This document shows positions 33,704-42,304 of a stretch of 64,000 nucleotides of DNA, piece after piece. The notes under the pieces were generated by a model that ran no database searches, had not been told where the DNA came from, and saw only the letters and a list, made by a program, of their open reading frames with translations. The position numbers and the translations under genes were made by a program. Source of the stretch: Clostridia bacterium. GTDB lineage: Bacteria; Bacillota; Clostridia; Christensenellales; CAG-917. Position 1 is the stretch's first letter, and each line of letters starts with the position of its first letter. The stretch lies in NCBI GenBank assembly GCA_900763875.1, contig CAAFLX010000038.1:1-64000 (forward strand), in the 5' to 3' direction.

Positions 33704-36700
33704 TTAGCGGTCAAAATTTTTGATTATGCATGCGTCGCAAATTTCGTTGCCGTACGGTTTGAAAACGTCGCATACGTCCGCCGTTTCGTTGTCACCCTTG
33801 ACAACTCCGTCACCGTCGTGGTCGTGCGCCTTGTCGGCACATTTGCACAGCGTGTAGGTTTTGCGCGCCGCAACTCCCAGATCCCAAGACAGTTCTCTCT
33901 TCACGTTGTCCCACTCTTTGTCCGAACCTTTGAAATAAATTGCCTTCAATCTCGTGCAACCTGCAAAAGCCTCTTTGTCAATATGTTTGAGCGAGGACGG
34001 GAGCGTAAGTTTTTTGAGGTTGTTCATTCTCAAAAACGCGTGAGTTGCAATGCCCACCGTGCCGTCCTTGATTTCAAGATCCACCACGCTCGACTTGTCC
34101 CCTCGATATTCATACGCAACCTTGCCGATATACAAAATTCCGTTTTCGTTTTCTTTGTCGGCATAATACTTTGTGTGGGCAAACGCACTGCGCCCTATTG
34201 ATTGCACGCTGTCCGCAACCGACACCGTTTGCAAATTTTCCGCCATATAGAACGCCTTTGCTCCAATGCTTTTCACACCGCTTTCGATGATGACTTGTTT
34301 GAGTGCGCTGTGCGCAAACGCAAACTCCCCGATTGTTTTGACATTGGACGGAATGGTCATGCTTTCGGCTTGAGTGTATGCAAACGCACCTTTGCCAACG
34401 GACGTGACGTCAAATATCTTGGTTTTTCCGTCGCTTCCGCCCCACACGAAGTCTTTTGAAATCGTGCCGTTGTCAAATGCGGCAACGAGCGTATGCGTGT
34501 TTTTGTCAATCAAGCAGTTGCTTTTGAAAATAAATGTTGCGTTGCCCTCTGCCACGACAAGCGTTTTAATCGGGCAGTGCCAAAACGCTCCTACCCCGAT
34601 TTCTCGGACAGACGCAGGGATTGTCAGACTTGTGATTTGCAACCCCTCGAACGCTCTATCGCCGATTTTCTTTACGCCCTCGCCTATGGTCAGGTCGGGA
34701 ACTTTCATATCGGCTAACAGCCCTGCCTCTACATCCTCTCCAACAATTTCAACGTTTTGAACATAGGCAACACTGCCCTTTATTTTGGCAATCACTCCTG
34801 CAGGAGCAACGAGGCGTTGCAAACTCAAAGATTTGTCAAAAGCCGTATCGCCGATATTTTGCAAATCGTATGCTTGGCAATCGTTTTCCTTGCGTGTTTG
34901 GAACGTGATTTCCGTCAAATTTACGCCTGCAAACGCGCCGTTTTCAATGGTCGCGACTCTTGAGGGAATTGTGATTTTCGTCAACTGTGTTTTGCCAAAT
35001 GCATTTTCGCCGATTTGGGTAAGTTGCGAATCCTCTCCGAACACCACTTCGCTCAAAGTCGAGCCGCTAAACGCGTCCTTGCCTATCGACGTCACGCTTG
35101 AGGGAATTGTGACGCTTGCAAGACCTCTGCTCTCCTGAAAAGCAGAATTGCCGATTTTTGCAATCGTCGCAGGCAAGCTGACGCCGGTGACGTCCAAACC
35201 GCTAAACGCATAATCACCGATTTCGGTTATGTCGATTTCGTTGCCTTTGTCGTCTGTATATTTTGCAGGAATTTTGCTATTGCTTGCGCCAAGCACGACG
35301 GTGCTGCCCTTTATAAGGCAATTGTCGATAAGTGTATAGTTTGTGTTCTCACTCGACAATTCGATATTTTTCAAGCCTCCGCCAAATGCGCATGCGCCTA
35401 TACTCCTCACCCCTTTGGGCAATTTTACGGTTTCGATTTTATCCGTCGGCAAAAATCTGCCAAATGCATAATCACCTATATAGGTCAATGATTCGAGCAT
35501 ACTCAAATCCAGCACTTTTTCATTTGTCGTATTGCCGTACTGCGCAAATGCGTTGTTGCCAATGGTCGTCAATTTGCTGCCCTCTTCAAAATACAAATTG
35601 GCAATGCCCGTCAAAAACGCATTATCTTTGATTGTCGTGACGTGTTGAGGAATTGTGAGCGTTATGTCTGCGCCAACCTGATTAAAACCAATGCTGAACG
35701 CCCCCGATTCGATAGTTTCAACTCCCGAGGGAATAATGCCGAAGCTACTTCCCAAAATCAAAGATTTTTCGTCATAAGATAGCAAACATGTGTCACTTGA
35801 CTTGTACGCAGGATTGTTTTGCGAAACCCAAAAGCTCGCAATAAACGTGCCGAAAAACGCATTTTCTCCTATGTGGGTCAGCGTTGACGGAATAATGACG
35901 GAAATCGGGCTGACGGGGCGAATTGCGTTCAAAGAAAATGCCTCGTCTAAAATTCGGGTTGTGCCCTCTTTGAAGGTCAATTTCTTAACTCGAGATGAAT
36001 CACCCTTAAAACCGCATGCGATATTGCCAAGATAGACAATGCCGTCAGGTTGGTTTTGATACCAAGCCGTATCGCTTATAAAATCGGATTCAAGCCGTAC
36101 GTCTTGACCTATTTCAAGCGTAACGGTGGCAAGATTCTGCATCGTTTCTTTGGTTATCTTTCCACTCAAAATGGTAAGTTTTGAAAGATTCGCCACGGCT
36201 TTTGCGGAAAACACGTCTTCAAGCGTTCCGTTGTCAATGCTAAGCCCTGCAAAGGGTACGCACAATGTTTTTAACGCCGCTTTTTCACCGCCGACAAATG
36301 CGTCTTTGCCGATTGACGTGACGCCATCCAAAATGGTGATTTCATCAAAAGCATTGCCCAAAAACGCTTCGTTGCCGATGGAAGTCAAACTTTTCGGAAA
36401 CGAAATCGCGCCCGAAAGTTTGTTATCCTTGAAAGCTCTGTCGCCGATTGATTGCAAGGTTTGAGGAAGCACAATTCTCTCTAGCGATTTGCCGTTGAAA
36501 GCGTCGTTTCCGATTCTTTTCACGCCGTCGGACAAAACCACCTCCGAAAGCGAATCGCAACCTACAAAATCGTTGCTTTTCACCTCGGACACCGAGGACG
36601 GAACAACCACCGATTTCAACTTTTTGCAATCTTCAAAAGCCGCCGAACCGAAACTTTTGATTTTGCTTTGGTCATAAGATACTTTTTCCAGTGACGTACA

Positions 36701-37093
36701 ACCCAAAAACGCGCGGCTTTCTATCTTTGAAACGGACGAGGGCAAATCGATGCTTTTCAAGGATACGCAACCGCGGAACGCGCACCATTTGATTTCGGCA
36801 AGTTTGCTGTTTTTGGCAAACTTCACTTCTTCAAGGTTGGTGCACCCATCGAATGCGCCCTCCGAAATGCTTGTAACGCTTGCAGGTATCGTTATGCTTT
36901 TGGAGTTTGGATTTTTTGGCGAAAGCAACAAAACCGTTTTGTCTTTTGCATAATAGTTGAAATCGTCCATACCCTCAACCGTTTGCGACTGCACGGGCGG
37001 CTCGGTTGTCGACGAGGGTTTGTCGCACGCAACAAGCGCAAGCGCAAGGGTCAAAACGGCAAGAAAAACAAGCACGTATGCAAACTTTTTCAT
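33704..37093 (-). CDS. BspA-like leucine-rich-repeat lipoprotein
   Basis: A 1129-residue surface lipoprotein (lipobox LALVAC, C23). From about residue 65 almost to the end it is made of LRR_5 repeats of about 23 residues, pattern ITIPSSVTSIGKDAFSGST, seen some 30 times. The repeats are split into blocks by non-repeat inserts. It closes with a short acidic Cys-rich segment (CADKAHDHDGDGVVKGD ... ICDACIIKNF) that could bind metal. BspA-like proteins of gut bacteria and protists often mediate adhesion. A strong GGAGG precedes the start. It is divergent from an XRE regulator whose three operator-like sites lie between them. Confidence 0.9.
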   Translation of the reverse strand: MKKFAYVLVFLAVLTLALALVACDKPSSTTEPPVQSQTVEGMDDFNYYAKDKTVLLLSPKNPNSKSITIPASVTSISEGAFDGCTNLEEVKFAKNSKLAEIKWCAFRGCVSLKSIDLPSSVSKIESRAFLGCTSLEKVSYDQSKIKSFGSAAFEDCKKLKSVVVPSSVSEVKSNDFVGCDSLSEVVLSDGVKRIGNDAFNGKSLERIVLPQTLQSIGDRAFKDNKLSGAISFPKSLTSIGNEAFLGNAFDEITILDGVTSIGKDAFVGGEKAALKTLCVPFAGLSIDNGTLEDVFSAKAVANLSKLTILSGKITKETMQNLATVTLEIGQDVRLESDFISDTAWYQNQPDGIVYLGNIACGFKGDSSRVKKLTFKEGTTRILDEAFSLNAIRPVSPISVIIPSTLTHIGENAFFGTFIASFWVSQNNPAYKSSDTCLLSYDEKSLILGSSFGIIPSGVETIESGAFSIGFNQVGADITLTIPQHVTTIKDNAFLTGIANLYFEEGSKLTTIGNNAFAQYGNTTNEKVLDLSMLESLTYIGDYAFGRFLPTDKIETVKLPKGVRSIGACAFGGGLKNIELSSENTNYTLIDNCLIKGSTVVLGASNSKIPAKYTDDKGNEIDITEIGDYAFSGLDVTGVSLPATIAKIGNSAFQESRGLASVTIPSSVTSIGKDAFSGSTLSEVVFGEDSQLTQIGENAFGKTQLTKITIPSRVATIENGAFAGVNLTEITFQTRKENDCQAYDLQNIGDTAFDKSLSLQRLVAPAGVIAKIKGSVAYVQNVEIVGEDVEAGLLADMKVPDLTIGEGVKKIGDRAFEGLQITSLTIPASVREIGVGAFWHCPIKTLVVAEGNATFIFKSNCLIDKNTHTLVAAFDNGTISKDFVWGGSDGKTKIFDVTSVGKGAFAYTQAESMTIPSNVKTIGEFAFAHSALKQVIIESGVKSIGAKAFYMAENLQTVSVADSVQSIGRSAFAHTKYYADKENENGILYIGKVAYEYRGDKSSVVDLEIKDGTVGIATHAFLRMNNLKKLTLPSSLKHIDKEAFAGCTRLKAIYFKGSDKEWDNVKRELSWDLGVAARKTYTLCKCADKAHDHDGDGVVKGDNETADVCDVFKPYGNEICDACIIKNFDR

Positions 37094-37140
37094 AATATCC
37101 TCCGATATGCCTTTTAATAAAGGTATATTAACATAATAAT

Positions 37141-37207
37141 ATGATGTATCACTTCATTTGTCAAGATGTAATACATCATTGTTGAGATGTGATACTTCAT
37201 ATATAAT
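37141..37207 (+). promoter_or_regulatory. Autoregulated promoter with three operator-like sites
   Basis: Three related near-palindromes occur at 37143-37157 (GATGTATCACTTCAT), 37165-37179 (GATGTAATACATCAT) and 37186-37200 (GATGTGATACTTCAT). They are spaced 22 and 21 bases, two helical turns. The last lies between TTGTTG (37179-37184) and TATAAT (37202-37207), a 17-base-spaced promoter for the XRE gene. They also sit 50-100 bases before the LRR lipoprotein gene on the other strand. Confidence 0.65.
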
Positions 37208-37242
37208 CTAGTTTGCAACCTGCAAATTGACGGAGGCGTCTT

Positions 37243-37560
37243 ATGAAAGACGTAAATATCGTGCTTGGCGAAAGAACTCGCGCAAGACGGGCGATGCTGA
37301 AAATGACAAGGGAAAGTTTGGCGGAAAAAATCAACGTGAGTCCGCGCTTTCTTGCAGACGTCGAGGGCGGAAAAGTCGGCGTCTCGATTGAAACTCTCAA
37401 AAATTTGAGCGTCGCTTTGGGCGTTTCCTGCGACTATTTGCTTGGAATAAACGAACAAGACAATGCGTCCGAGCTTGTCAAAAACGAATTTTCAAAACTG
37501 CCGCCAAAATACGGCATTGCCGTGCTGTCGCTCATAAACGAGCTTGCAAAACTTGAATAA
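37243..37560 (+). CDS. XRE-family transcriptional regulator
   Basis: A 105-residue cytoplasmic DNA-binding protein. The HTH_3 domain (about 7-62) reads VLGERTRARRAMLKMTRESLAEKINVSPRFLADVEGGKVGVSIETLKNLSVALGVSCDYLLG. A helical tail of about 40 residues follows, probably for dimerisation. It probably represses its own promoter and perhaps the divergent LRR lipoprotein gene through the three sites upstream. Start preceded by GGAGG at 37230. Confidence 0.88.
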   Translation: MKDVNIVLGERTRARRAMLKMTRESLAEKINVSPRFLADVEGGKVGVSIETLKNLSVALGVSCDYLLGINEQDNASELVKNEFSKLPPKYGIAVLSLINELAKLE

Positions 37561-37566
37561 CAAAAA

Positions 37567-37594
37567 CAAAAACGCACCGAAAGTGCGTTTTTGC
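37567..37594 (+). terminator. Terminator of the XRE gene
   Basis: AAAAACGCAC and GTGCGTTTTT arms around CGAAA. Confidence 0.85.
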
Positions 37595-37622
37595 TTTATC
37601 TTGTGAATATTTGGCTTGGTTT

Positions 37623-38108
37623 TCAGTCTTTGTCGTCGAAGTCATAATCGTCGTCGTCTTCGTCATCGTTCTCGTCGTCATCGGCATAATCGTCGATGTC
37701 GCCAAGGTCGTCGTCAAAGTCGTCGGGGCAATGCTCCTCTTCCTCGTCCTCGAATTCCTCTTCCTCATCCTCTTGAAGTTGGTTGAGAGAAACCTCGTTT
37801 TCGTCGTCGGGCACGATAGGCTCGTCGTCTTCGACAAACTCTTGCCAATCGTCGTCGTCCTCATCGAGTTTGCTTTGAGCGGCGTTTGCTTGCTCCTCTC
37901 TGCACGCCGAACATACGTCCTCGCCGGGTTCAAGATAGTTGACCTTGCAAACGGGACATATTCTTTCTTCTTCCTCTATTTCGTCATCGTCTTCCAAAAG
38001 ACAGATTTTGCTTGCTTTGCCGAGTTCCGCTTTGCAAACTTCGCACAATTCCTCTTCGACAGGAATCCAGTTCAGTTCACAGCGCGGGCATTTTTTGTAC
38101 TTTCCCAT
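37623..38108 (-). CDS. Acidic double zinc-knuckle protein
   Basis: A 161-residue protein with two four-cysteine clusters, C7/C10/C22/C25 (KCPRCELNW ... LCEVCKAELG) and C51/C54/C66/C69 (ICPVCKVNYLEPGEDVCSACR). A very acidic, low-complexity C-terminal half (about 75-161; Asp/Glu runs) follows. The clusters are treble-clef or zinc-ribbon-like. The acidic tail recalls nucleic-acid mimicry or metal buffering, but no function is known. Start at 38108 chosen for GAGG upstream; an earlier in-frame codon is less well placed. Confidence 0.7.
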   Translation of the reverse strand: MGKYKKCPRCELNWIPVEEELCEVCKAELGKASKICLLEDDDEIEEEERICPVCKVNYLEPGEDVCSACREEQANAAQSKLDEDDDDWQEFVEDDEPIVPDDENEVSLNQLQEDEEEEFEDEEEEHCPDDFDDDLGDIDDYADDDENDDEDDDDYDFDDKD

Positions 38109-38135
38109 AACAACCTCATCTAGGTTTTGATTCAT

Positions 38136-38463
38136 ATATTATATTGATAAGATGTGATTATGTAAACTATATTTTCATTTTTTTTGAAATTTTTTTCACA
38201 AAACCTTATCTTGTGTGAGCAAAAAATTTTTCAACAATATATTGTGTGTGAAAAAATTGGTGAAATTAATTGTTGAAAACACGACAAATTGCGCTTAAAA
38301 TGGGCATTGTTAACCGAATTAATGCATTTATTTGGGAAAATCAAGCCTAATAAACAAATAAAAACATTCATCGACAAAAAATCGTGAAAACTGCGGTTTT
38401 CCCTTTGCCGACAAGATTTATAATGCAAATTATCAAATATATTTTGTCACTTGGAGGAAAAAT
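38136..38463 (+). promoter_or_regulatory. Upstream region of spo0A with possible 0A boxes
   Basis: An AT-rich gap of about 330 bases without genes. ATCGACAAA (38370-38378) and ACGACAAAT (38281-38289) match the inverted Spo0A box (TGTCGAA) at five to six positions, consistent with autoregulation. A TATAAT-like box lies about 40 bases before the start, but its -35 is poor. Confidence 0.35.
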
Positions 38464-39210
38464 ATGAACAAAACTATCCTAATTGCAGACGACAACGCAG
38501 CTTTATGCTCAAGTTTGAAAGACTTTCTCAACACACAAGACGGCTTCGAAGTGGTGGGTATTGCCCAAAACGGAAACGAGGCTTTGAAACTTATCGACCT
38601 CTACCGCCCCGATTTCGTGCTGCTCGACATTGTTATGCCCGAATTGGACGGGTTTGGCGTGCTCGCCGCTATGGAAAACAAATCGTCTATCGTCGTGATG
38701 ACCTCGCAACTTGCAAGCGACGGTTTCGTGCAAAAAGCAATGCAGTACGGCGCAAGCTACTTCCTTGCAAAACCCTTTGACTACTCAACGCTGCTCAAAG
38801 TGCTTTGTGACTTCTCCACGCCGCGCCCTGCCGCACGCTCGCAAATCAACGTGCGCAAAAACAAAACCCTTGACGAACGCATCGCCAACCTGTTTATTTC
38901 CGTCGGTATCCCTGCTCATATAAAAGGCTACCAATTCCTGCGCGAGGCAATCAAAATGACAATCGAAACGCCCGAAATCATCAACTCTATCACAAAACAG
39001 CTCTACCCGGGCATAGCCCAACGCTATCAAACCTCGGCGTCCAAAGTGGAACGCGCTATCCGTCACGCAATCGAAGTTGCGTGGAACAGGGGCAAAATCG
39101 AGAATATAAACAACGTTTTCGGCATCAAAATATACGCACCCAACGAAAAACCCACCAACGGCGAATTTATCGCCCTCGTTGCAGACAAACTATTGCTCGA
39201 ATGTGCCTAA
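38464..39210 (+). CDS. spo0A: Spo0A, master regulator of sporulation
   Basis: A 248-residue response regulator. The receiver domain has the acidic pocket (IADDNAA), phosphoacceptor D55 (VLLDIVMPELDGFGVL) and K in LAKPFDYS. The C-terminal Spo0A-specific DNA-binding domain is clear: VGIPAHIKGYQFLREAIKM, GIAQRYQTSASKVERAIRHAIEVAWNRG, with NGEFIALVADKLLLE at the end. GGAGG precedes the ATG. Single gene. Phosphorelay partners are not in the window. Confidence 0.97.
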   Translation: MNKTILIADDNAALCSSLKDFLNTQDGFEVVGIAQNGNEALKLIDLYRPDFVLLDIVMPELDGFGVLAAMENKSSIVVMTSQLASDGFVQKAMQYGASYFLAKPFDYSTLLKVLCDFSTPRPAARSQINVRKNKTLDERIANLFISVGIPAHIKGYQFLREAIKMTIETPEIINSITKQLYPGIAQRYQTSASKVERAIRHAIEVAWNRGKIENINNVFGIKIYAPNEKPTNGEFIALVADKLLLECA

Positions 39211-39373
39211 ACAAAAATCGCCGTATTTTTACAACAATATACGTTTTTTGCATCGGCACGCTCCGCGGTCAAAAAAATCGACTTTATCGCCGCAAAATCG
39301 CGCATCTACGGCAGGCAAATACACCAATCCTCTTTGCGCAAAAGCGCAAAAAGACTCCTTCTCTCCCAACAAA

Positions 39374-39412
39374 GGACAGGGCTACACGTCGTGTGACCCT
39401 GTCCTTTTTATA
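39374..39412 (+). terminator. Terminator downstream of spo0A
   Basis: GGACAGGG and CCCTGTCC arms with a loop that itself contains CACG/CGTG, followed by TTTTT. It lies 160 bases after the spo0A stop; the stretch between holds no gene. Confidence 0.75.
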
Positions 39413-39539
39413 TAAACGCTCACGCCAAATTCTCGCTATCTAAACCGCCGAATCCCTCGCAAAAAGAATTCAATCAAAAATTTGATAAAATCGTTTGACA
39501 AACATTCGGGTAAATGATATTATCTTATAGCATTCACGT

Positions 39540-39615
39540 GGGGATATAGCTCAGTTGGTAGAGCGCCTGATTTGCATTCAGGAGGTCCTCGGTTCGAATC
39601 CGTGTATCTCCACCA
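39540..39615 (+). tRNA. tRNA-Ala (anticodon UGC)
   Basis: Full cloverleaf of 76 bases including encoded CCA. Acceptor GGGGATA pairs TATCTCC, D-arm TAGCTCAGTTGGTAGAGC, anticodon stem CTGAT/TTCAG with loop TTTGCAT, T-loop GGTTCGAATCC. Confidence 0.97.
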
Positions 39616-39623
39616 CTCAATAT

Positions 39624-39700
39624 TGGATTGTAGCTCAGTAGGTTAGAGCACCACCCTGATAAGGTGGGGGTCGGTGGTTCGAGTCCACTCAATCCAACCA
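39624..39700 (+). tRNA. tRNA-Ile (anticodon GAU)
   Basis: 77 bases including encoded CCA. Acceptor TGGATTG pairs CAATCCA, anticodon loop CTGATAA within CACC..GGTG-type stem, T-loop GGTTCGAGTCC. The Ala-Ile pair is the one usually found in rRNA spacers, but no rRNA is seen here. Confidence 0.97.
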
Positions 39701-39928
39701 AAAGCACTCTCAAAAAGAGTGCTTTTTCTTTGCCTTTTCGTGTACTTTGACGATTGCATCGTCCACCTGTCGATGGCAGTCGAACCACCTTTCGGTCTGC
39801 ACGCTGCGCTCTTGCAAATTCCATTTGCTCGCTTGCTGTTGAGCGAGTCCACTCAATCCAACCAAAAGCACTCTCAAAAAGAGTGCTTTTTCTTTGCCTT
39901 TTCGTGCACTTTGACGATTGCATCGTCC
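39680..39928 (+). repeat. 85-bp direct repeat containing the tRNA-Ile 3' end and its terminator
   Basis: Copy 1 (39680-39764) and copy 2 (39844-39928) differ at one base. Each holds the 3' 21 bases of tRNA-Ile with CCA, the terminator AAAAGCACTCT/AGAGTGCTTTT (39700-39731 and 39864-39895), and the following ATTGCATCGTCC. The 79 bases between them are unrelated. This is the pattern of a tRNA 3'-end attachment-site duplication or of a simple tandem duplication. Confidence 0.8.
39701..39731 (+). terminator. Terminator of the tRNA-Ala/tRNA-Ile unit
   Basis: AAAAGCACTCT and AGAGTGCTTTTT arms around CAAAA. An identical copy lies at 39865-39895. Confidence 0.85.
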
Positions 39929-40107
39929 TCTGCCCAAGCAAAAATCGACGCTAAGGCAACGGCAACACGCATCTTGCGTATTGTCGAGTGCCTTGCTAGA
40001 TTTTTGCTTCACTAACCGCGCAACCCCTCTTCACTCTCAAATCAAGACGGACAAAACTCATGCCGCAACTCCGTGCGTGGGCTTGCTTGGTGTTTAGCGT
40101 GCAACGC

Positions 40108-40490
40108 ACGCAAGCGGATAAACGAACACTCATTCAAGGCGTTCTTATACACGGAATTTGCTTATTCGGAGTGCGAGCCGCAACGGCGGCGAGAAAAGCG
40201 AACGCCGAACTTGACGGGTAGTACAAGCGACTGCGCCATTCTGTTGCGAAGCCGGCGCACAAAGCGCAGTGGCATAACAAGAGGACGATACTTATCTATG
40301 TGAGTGCTGAGTGTGTCCCCACGCGGAGCGGACGCCGTGGGTTCCCTTTTAAGGGGGAACGGCGGTGGGGGAAACACGTGAGGAAGGGGGAAATTGCATT
40401 TAAGAGTACACCCCACCCACCCCTTGTAGAGGAAGAATCTACACTTATTCGGGGCGTACTTATTAACGGAATGTGCTTATTCGGAGTGCG
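40108..40490 (-). repeat. Dispersed repeat C, copy 2 (inverted)
   Basis: Same unit as 19415-19777 on the other strand, with CACGTGAGGAAGGGGG, CGCCGTGGGTTCCC and the flanking GTTCTTATACACGGAATTTGC and TTATTAACGGAATGTGC direct repeats. Together with 39929-40107 (imperfect inverted repeat AGCAAAAATC/GATTTTTGCT around 39940-40010) it fills the gap before the TPR gene; no gene is seen. Confidence 0.8.
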
Positions 40491-40527
40491 AATCGCAAAG
40501 CGGCGAGTAATTGATGCCGAGCGTTGC

Positions 40528-41400
40528 TCAAAGTCGGTGCAAAAACTCGGTGTATGCGCCCAAATACGCAAACGCAGAAAAATATGTGTCTAGGGATAGG
40601 GTTTTGTCAAGAAATAAGTCTGCATTTTCGGCATCGTGCGTGGCAAGGTAGAAAAGATGCGCGCCATAATAGAAAATGTGCTTTTGAAGTTCGTCCTCGA
40701 CAGGGATATTGTCGCACGCATCAAATGCGTCACCTGCAAAAAGTTTGAGGGATTGCATATAGCCCGTGTGGTGTCCTATCTCCATATCGGGGTTGAATTT
40801 TGCCATATCCGAGGCAACGCTTTTGCCTTGACGAACGCTGCACGCAACCGTCCAATAGAGAGAGGCAACGTACATATCGCCGTCGTTTTTTGAAAGCTCC
40901 ACACACTCGTCAAACAGAGTCTTTGCGTCGTCAAAATCGCCTGCATAATACCTGCAACAGCCGAGCATATACTTTGGATCGAGCACGTCGTTTGTATGCT
41001 CAACGCACCAAGAAAGCTCTCTGTCGGCATCGGCAAGACGGAGAGTGGACAGATATCTGCCGGCGCGTTTTCTTCTTGCGCCGTAGTCGTCGGGGCGCAA
41101 TTCCACCGCCTTGTCGTAGCACTCTATCGCCTCGTGATAGCGCATCTGAAAGGCGAGCGCATTGCCAAGGGCGATGAGGTTGTCAAAGCTCGCGTCCTCG
41201 CCCACCTTGACTCTTGCCGCGGCGGTTTGCTCGTCGTCGGGAATTGTGCGCGATTGCGCCCTGTCCCCCAACTCGTCATCGCGCAAAGCTCTCACGTCAC
41301 TTATCAAATGAGTGTGGCTGTGAGAGTGCGTGTGGGTGTGACTATGGGTGTGCGTATGCCCGTCGGTATGGGTGTGTGCGTGGGTGTGAGTAGAACTCAT
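40528..41400 (-). CDS. TPR protein with His/Thr-rich N-terminus
   Basis: A 290-residue soluble protein. Residues 4-31 alternate histidine with Thr, Ser or Ala (HTHAHTHTDGHTHTHSHTHT and so on), with 13 histidines, a strong candidate metal-binding tail. The rest is tetratricopeptide-like helices: NLIALGNALAFQMRYHEAIECYDKAVELRPDD is a clear TPR and YMLGCCRYYAGDFDDAKTLFDECVELSKNDG a second. It is the last gene of the ABC transporter operon, 40 bases after the second permease. Its role may be nickel or zinc buffering or handover; that is inference from the His tail and the hyp genes nearby. Confidence 0.8.
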   Translation of the reverse strand: MSSTHTHAHTHTDGHTHTHSHTHTHSHSHTHLISDVRALRDDELGDRAQSRTIPDDEQTAAARVKVGEDASFDNLIALGNALAFQMRYHEAIECYDKAVELRPDDYGARRKRAGRYLSTLRLADADRELSWCVEHTNDVLDPKYMLGCCRYYAGDFDDAKTLFDECVELSKNDGDMYVASLYWTVACSVRQGKSVASDMAKFNPDMEIGHHTGYMQSLKLFAGDAFDACDNIPVEDELQKHIFYYGAHLFYLATHDAENADLFLDKTLSLDTYFSAFAYLGAYTEFLHRL

Positions 41401-41440
41401 AATTTTCTCCTTGTGACCGAAACGGCACTTTATCTGTACG

Positions 41441-42304
41441 TTAATCGCGGTTTATCGTTGCGGTTTGCACGATAACACGGCGAAATTCGATGAATTGCTG
41501 AATCATATAAAAGCTGATTTGTATGAGCATTATGCAGATGCCGGGCGCAAAAAGCCAGTTGTATTTGGCAAGGCTGATGCCGCCGTAGGTGTAGGCATAA
41601 TTTACCATAACGCCCCAGGTTTCTTGTTCAAGACTGCCCATGCCGAGGAAACTCAACGTTGCCTCAACCATAATGCAGCTTGCAACGGAGGGAATAAATT
41701 TTGCCGCCGCAACGTCAAGCACGTTGGGCAAAACGTGGCGGAAAAGTATGCGGCAGGGGCTGTATCCGAGCGTTTTGAGCGAGCGCACGAAATCGGAATT
41801 TTTGACGCTCATGGTTTTGGCGCGCACCGCTCTTGCGGTCGAGCACCAGCAAAGCAAGGATATTGTCAAAATGATGCTCATCGAATCGCCCTTTGTGTAG
41901 GTGGCAATGACAATCGCCATGGGAAGCATGGGTATGAGCAAGAAAAAGTTGATGATTCCGTTGACAGCCTCGCCTGCAACCTTGCCGGCATAGCCTGCTA
42001 TGACGCCTACCACGACGCCTATAATCACGCATACGAGCGCGCTCGTCACCCCCACAACCAGCGTAGGTCTTGTGGCGATGATGATTTGCGACCATATGTC
42101 GTAGCCGATGTTGTTTGTGCCAAGCAGATGCTCTTTTGAGCAGGGCAAGAATTTTTCAAAAACTTCATTTGTGCCGTACGGCGCGATTTTCTCGCCGAAT
42201 ATGGCAAATATCGCAAACACGAGCAAAATTGCAATGCCCACAACAAACGCAACCGTCGAGAGCGTTCTTCTCGTTTTGTAGCCGATGTGCAAAGCAGGTT
42301 TCAT
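41441..42304 (-). CDS. ABC transporter permease (OppC/DppC/NikC type)
   Basis: A 287-residue inner-membrane permease with about six membrane segments. The N-terminal segment (VAFVVGIAILLVFAIFAIFG) and the LLGTNNIGYDIWSQIIIATRPTLVVG block are typical of OppC-type permeases. The EAA loop reads SLKTLGYSPCRILFRHVLPNV. ATGA overlap with the first permease gene. Partner subunits are the other four ABC genes of the operon. Confidence 0.93.
   Translation of the reverse strand: MKPALHIGYKTRRTLSTVAFVVGIAILLVFAIFAIFGEKIAPYGTNEVFEKFLPCSKEHLLGTNNIGYDIWSQIIIATRPTLVVGVTSALVCVIIGVVVGVIAGYAGKVAGEAVNGIINFFLLIPMLPMAIVIATYTKGDSMSIILTISLLCWCSTARAVRAKTMSVKNSDFVRSLKTLGYSPCRILFRHVLPNVLDVAAAKFIPSVASCIMVEATLSFLGMGSLEQETWGVMVNYAYTYGGISLAKYNWLFAPGICIMLIQISFYMIQQFIEFRRVIVQTATINRD

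Noticed and set aside
39844..39870. Second tRNA gene after tRNA-Ile
   Set aside because: Only the 3' ~20 bases of tRNA-Ile are duplicated; no 5' half can be folded with it.
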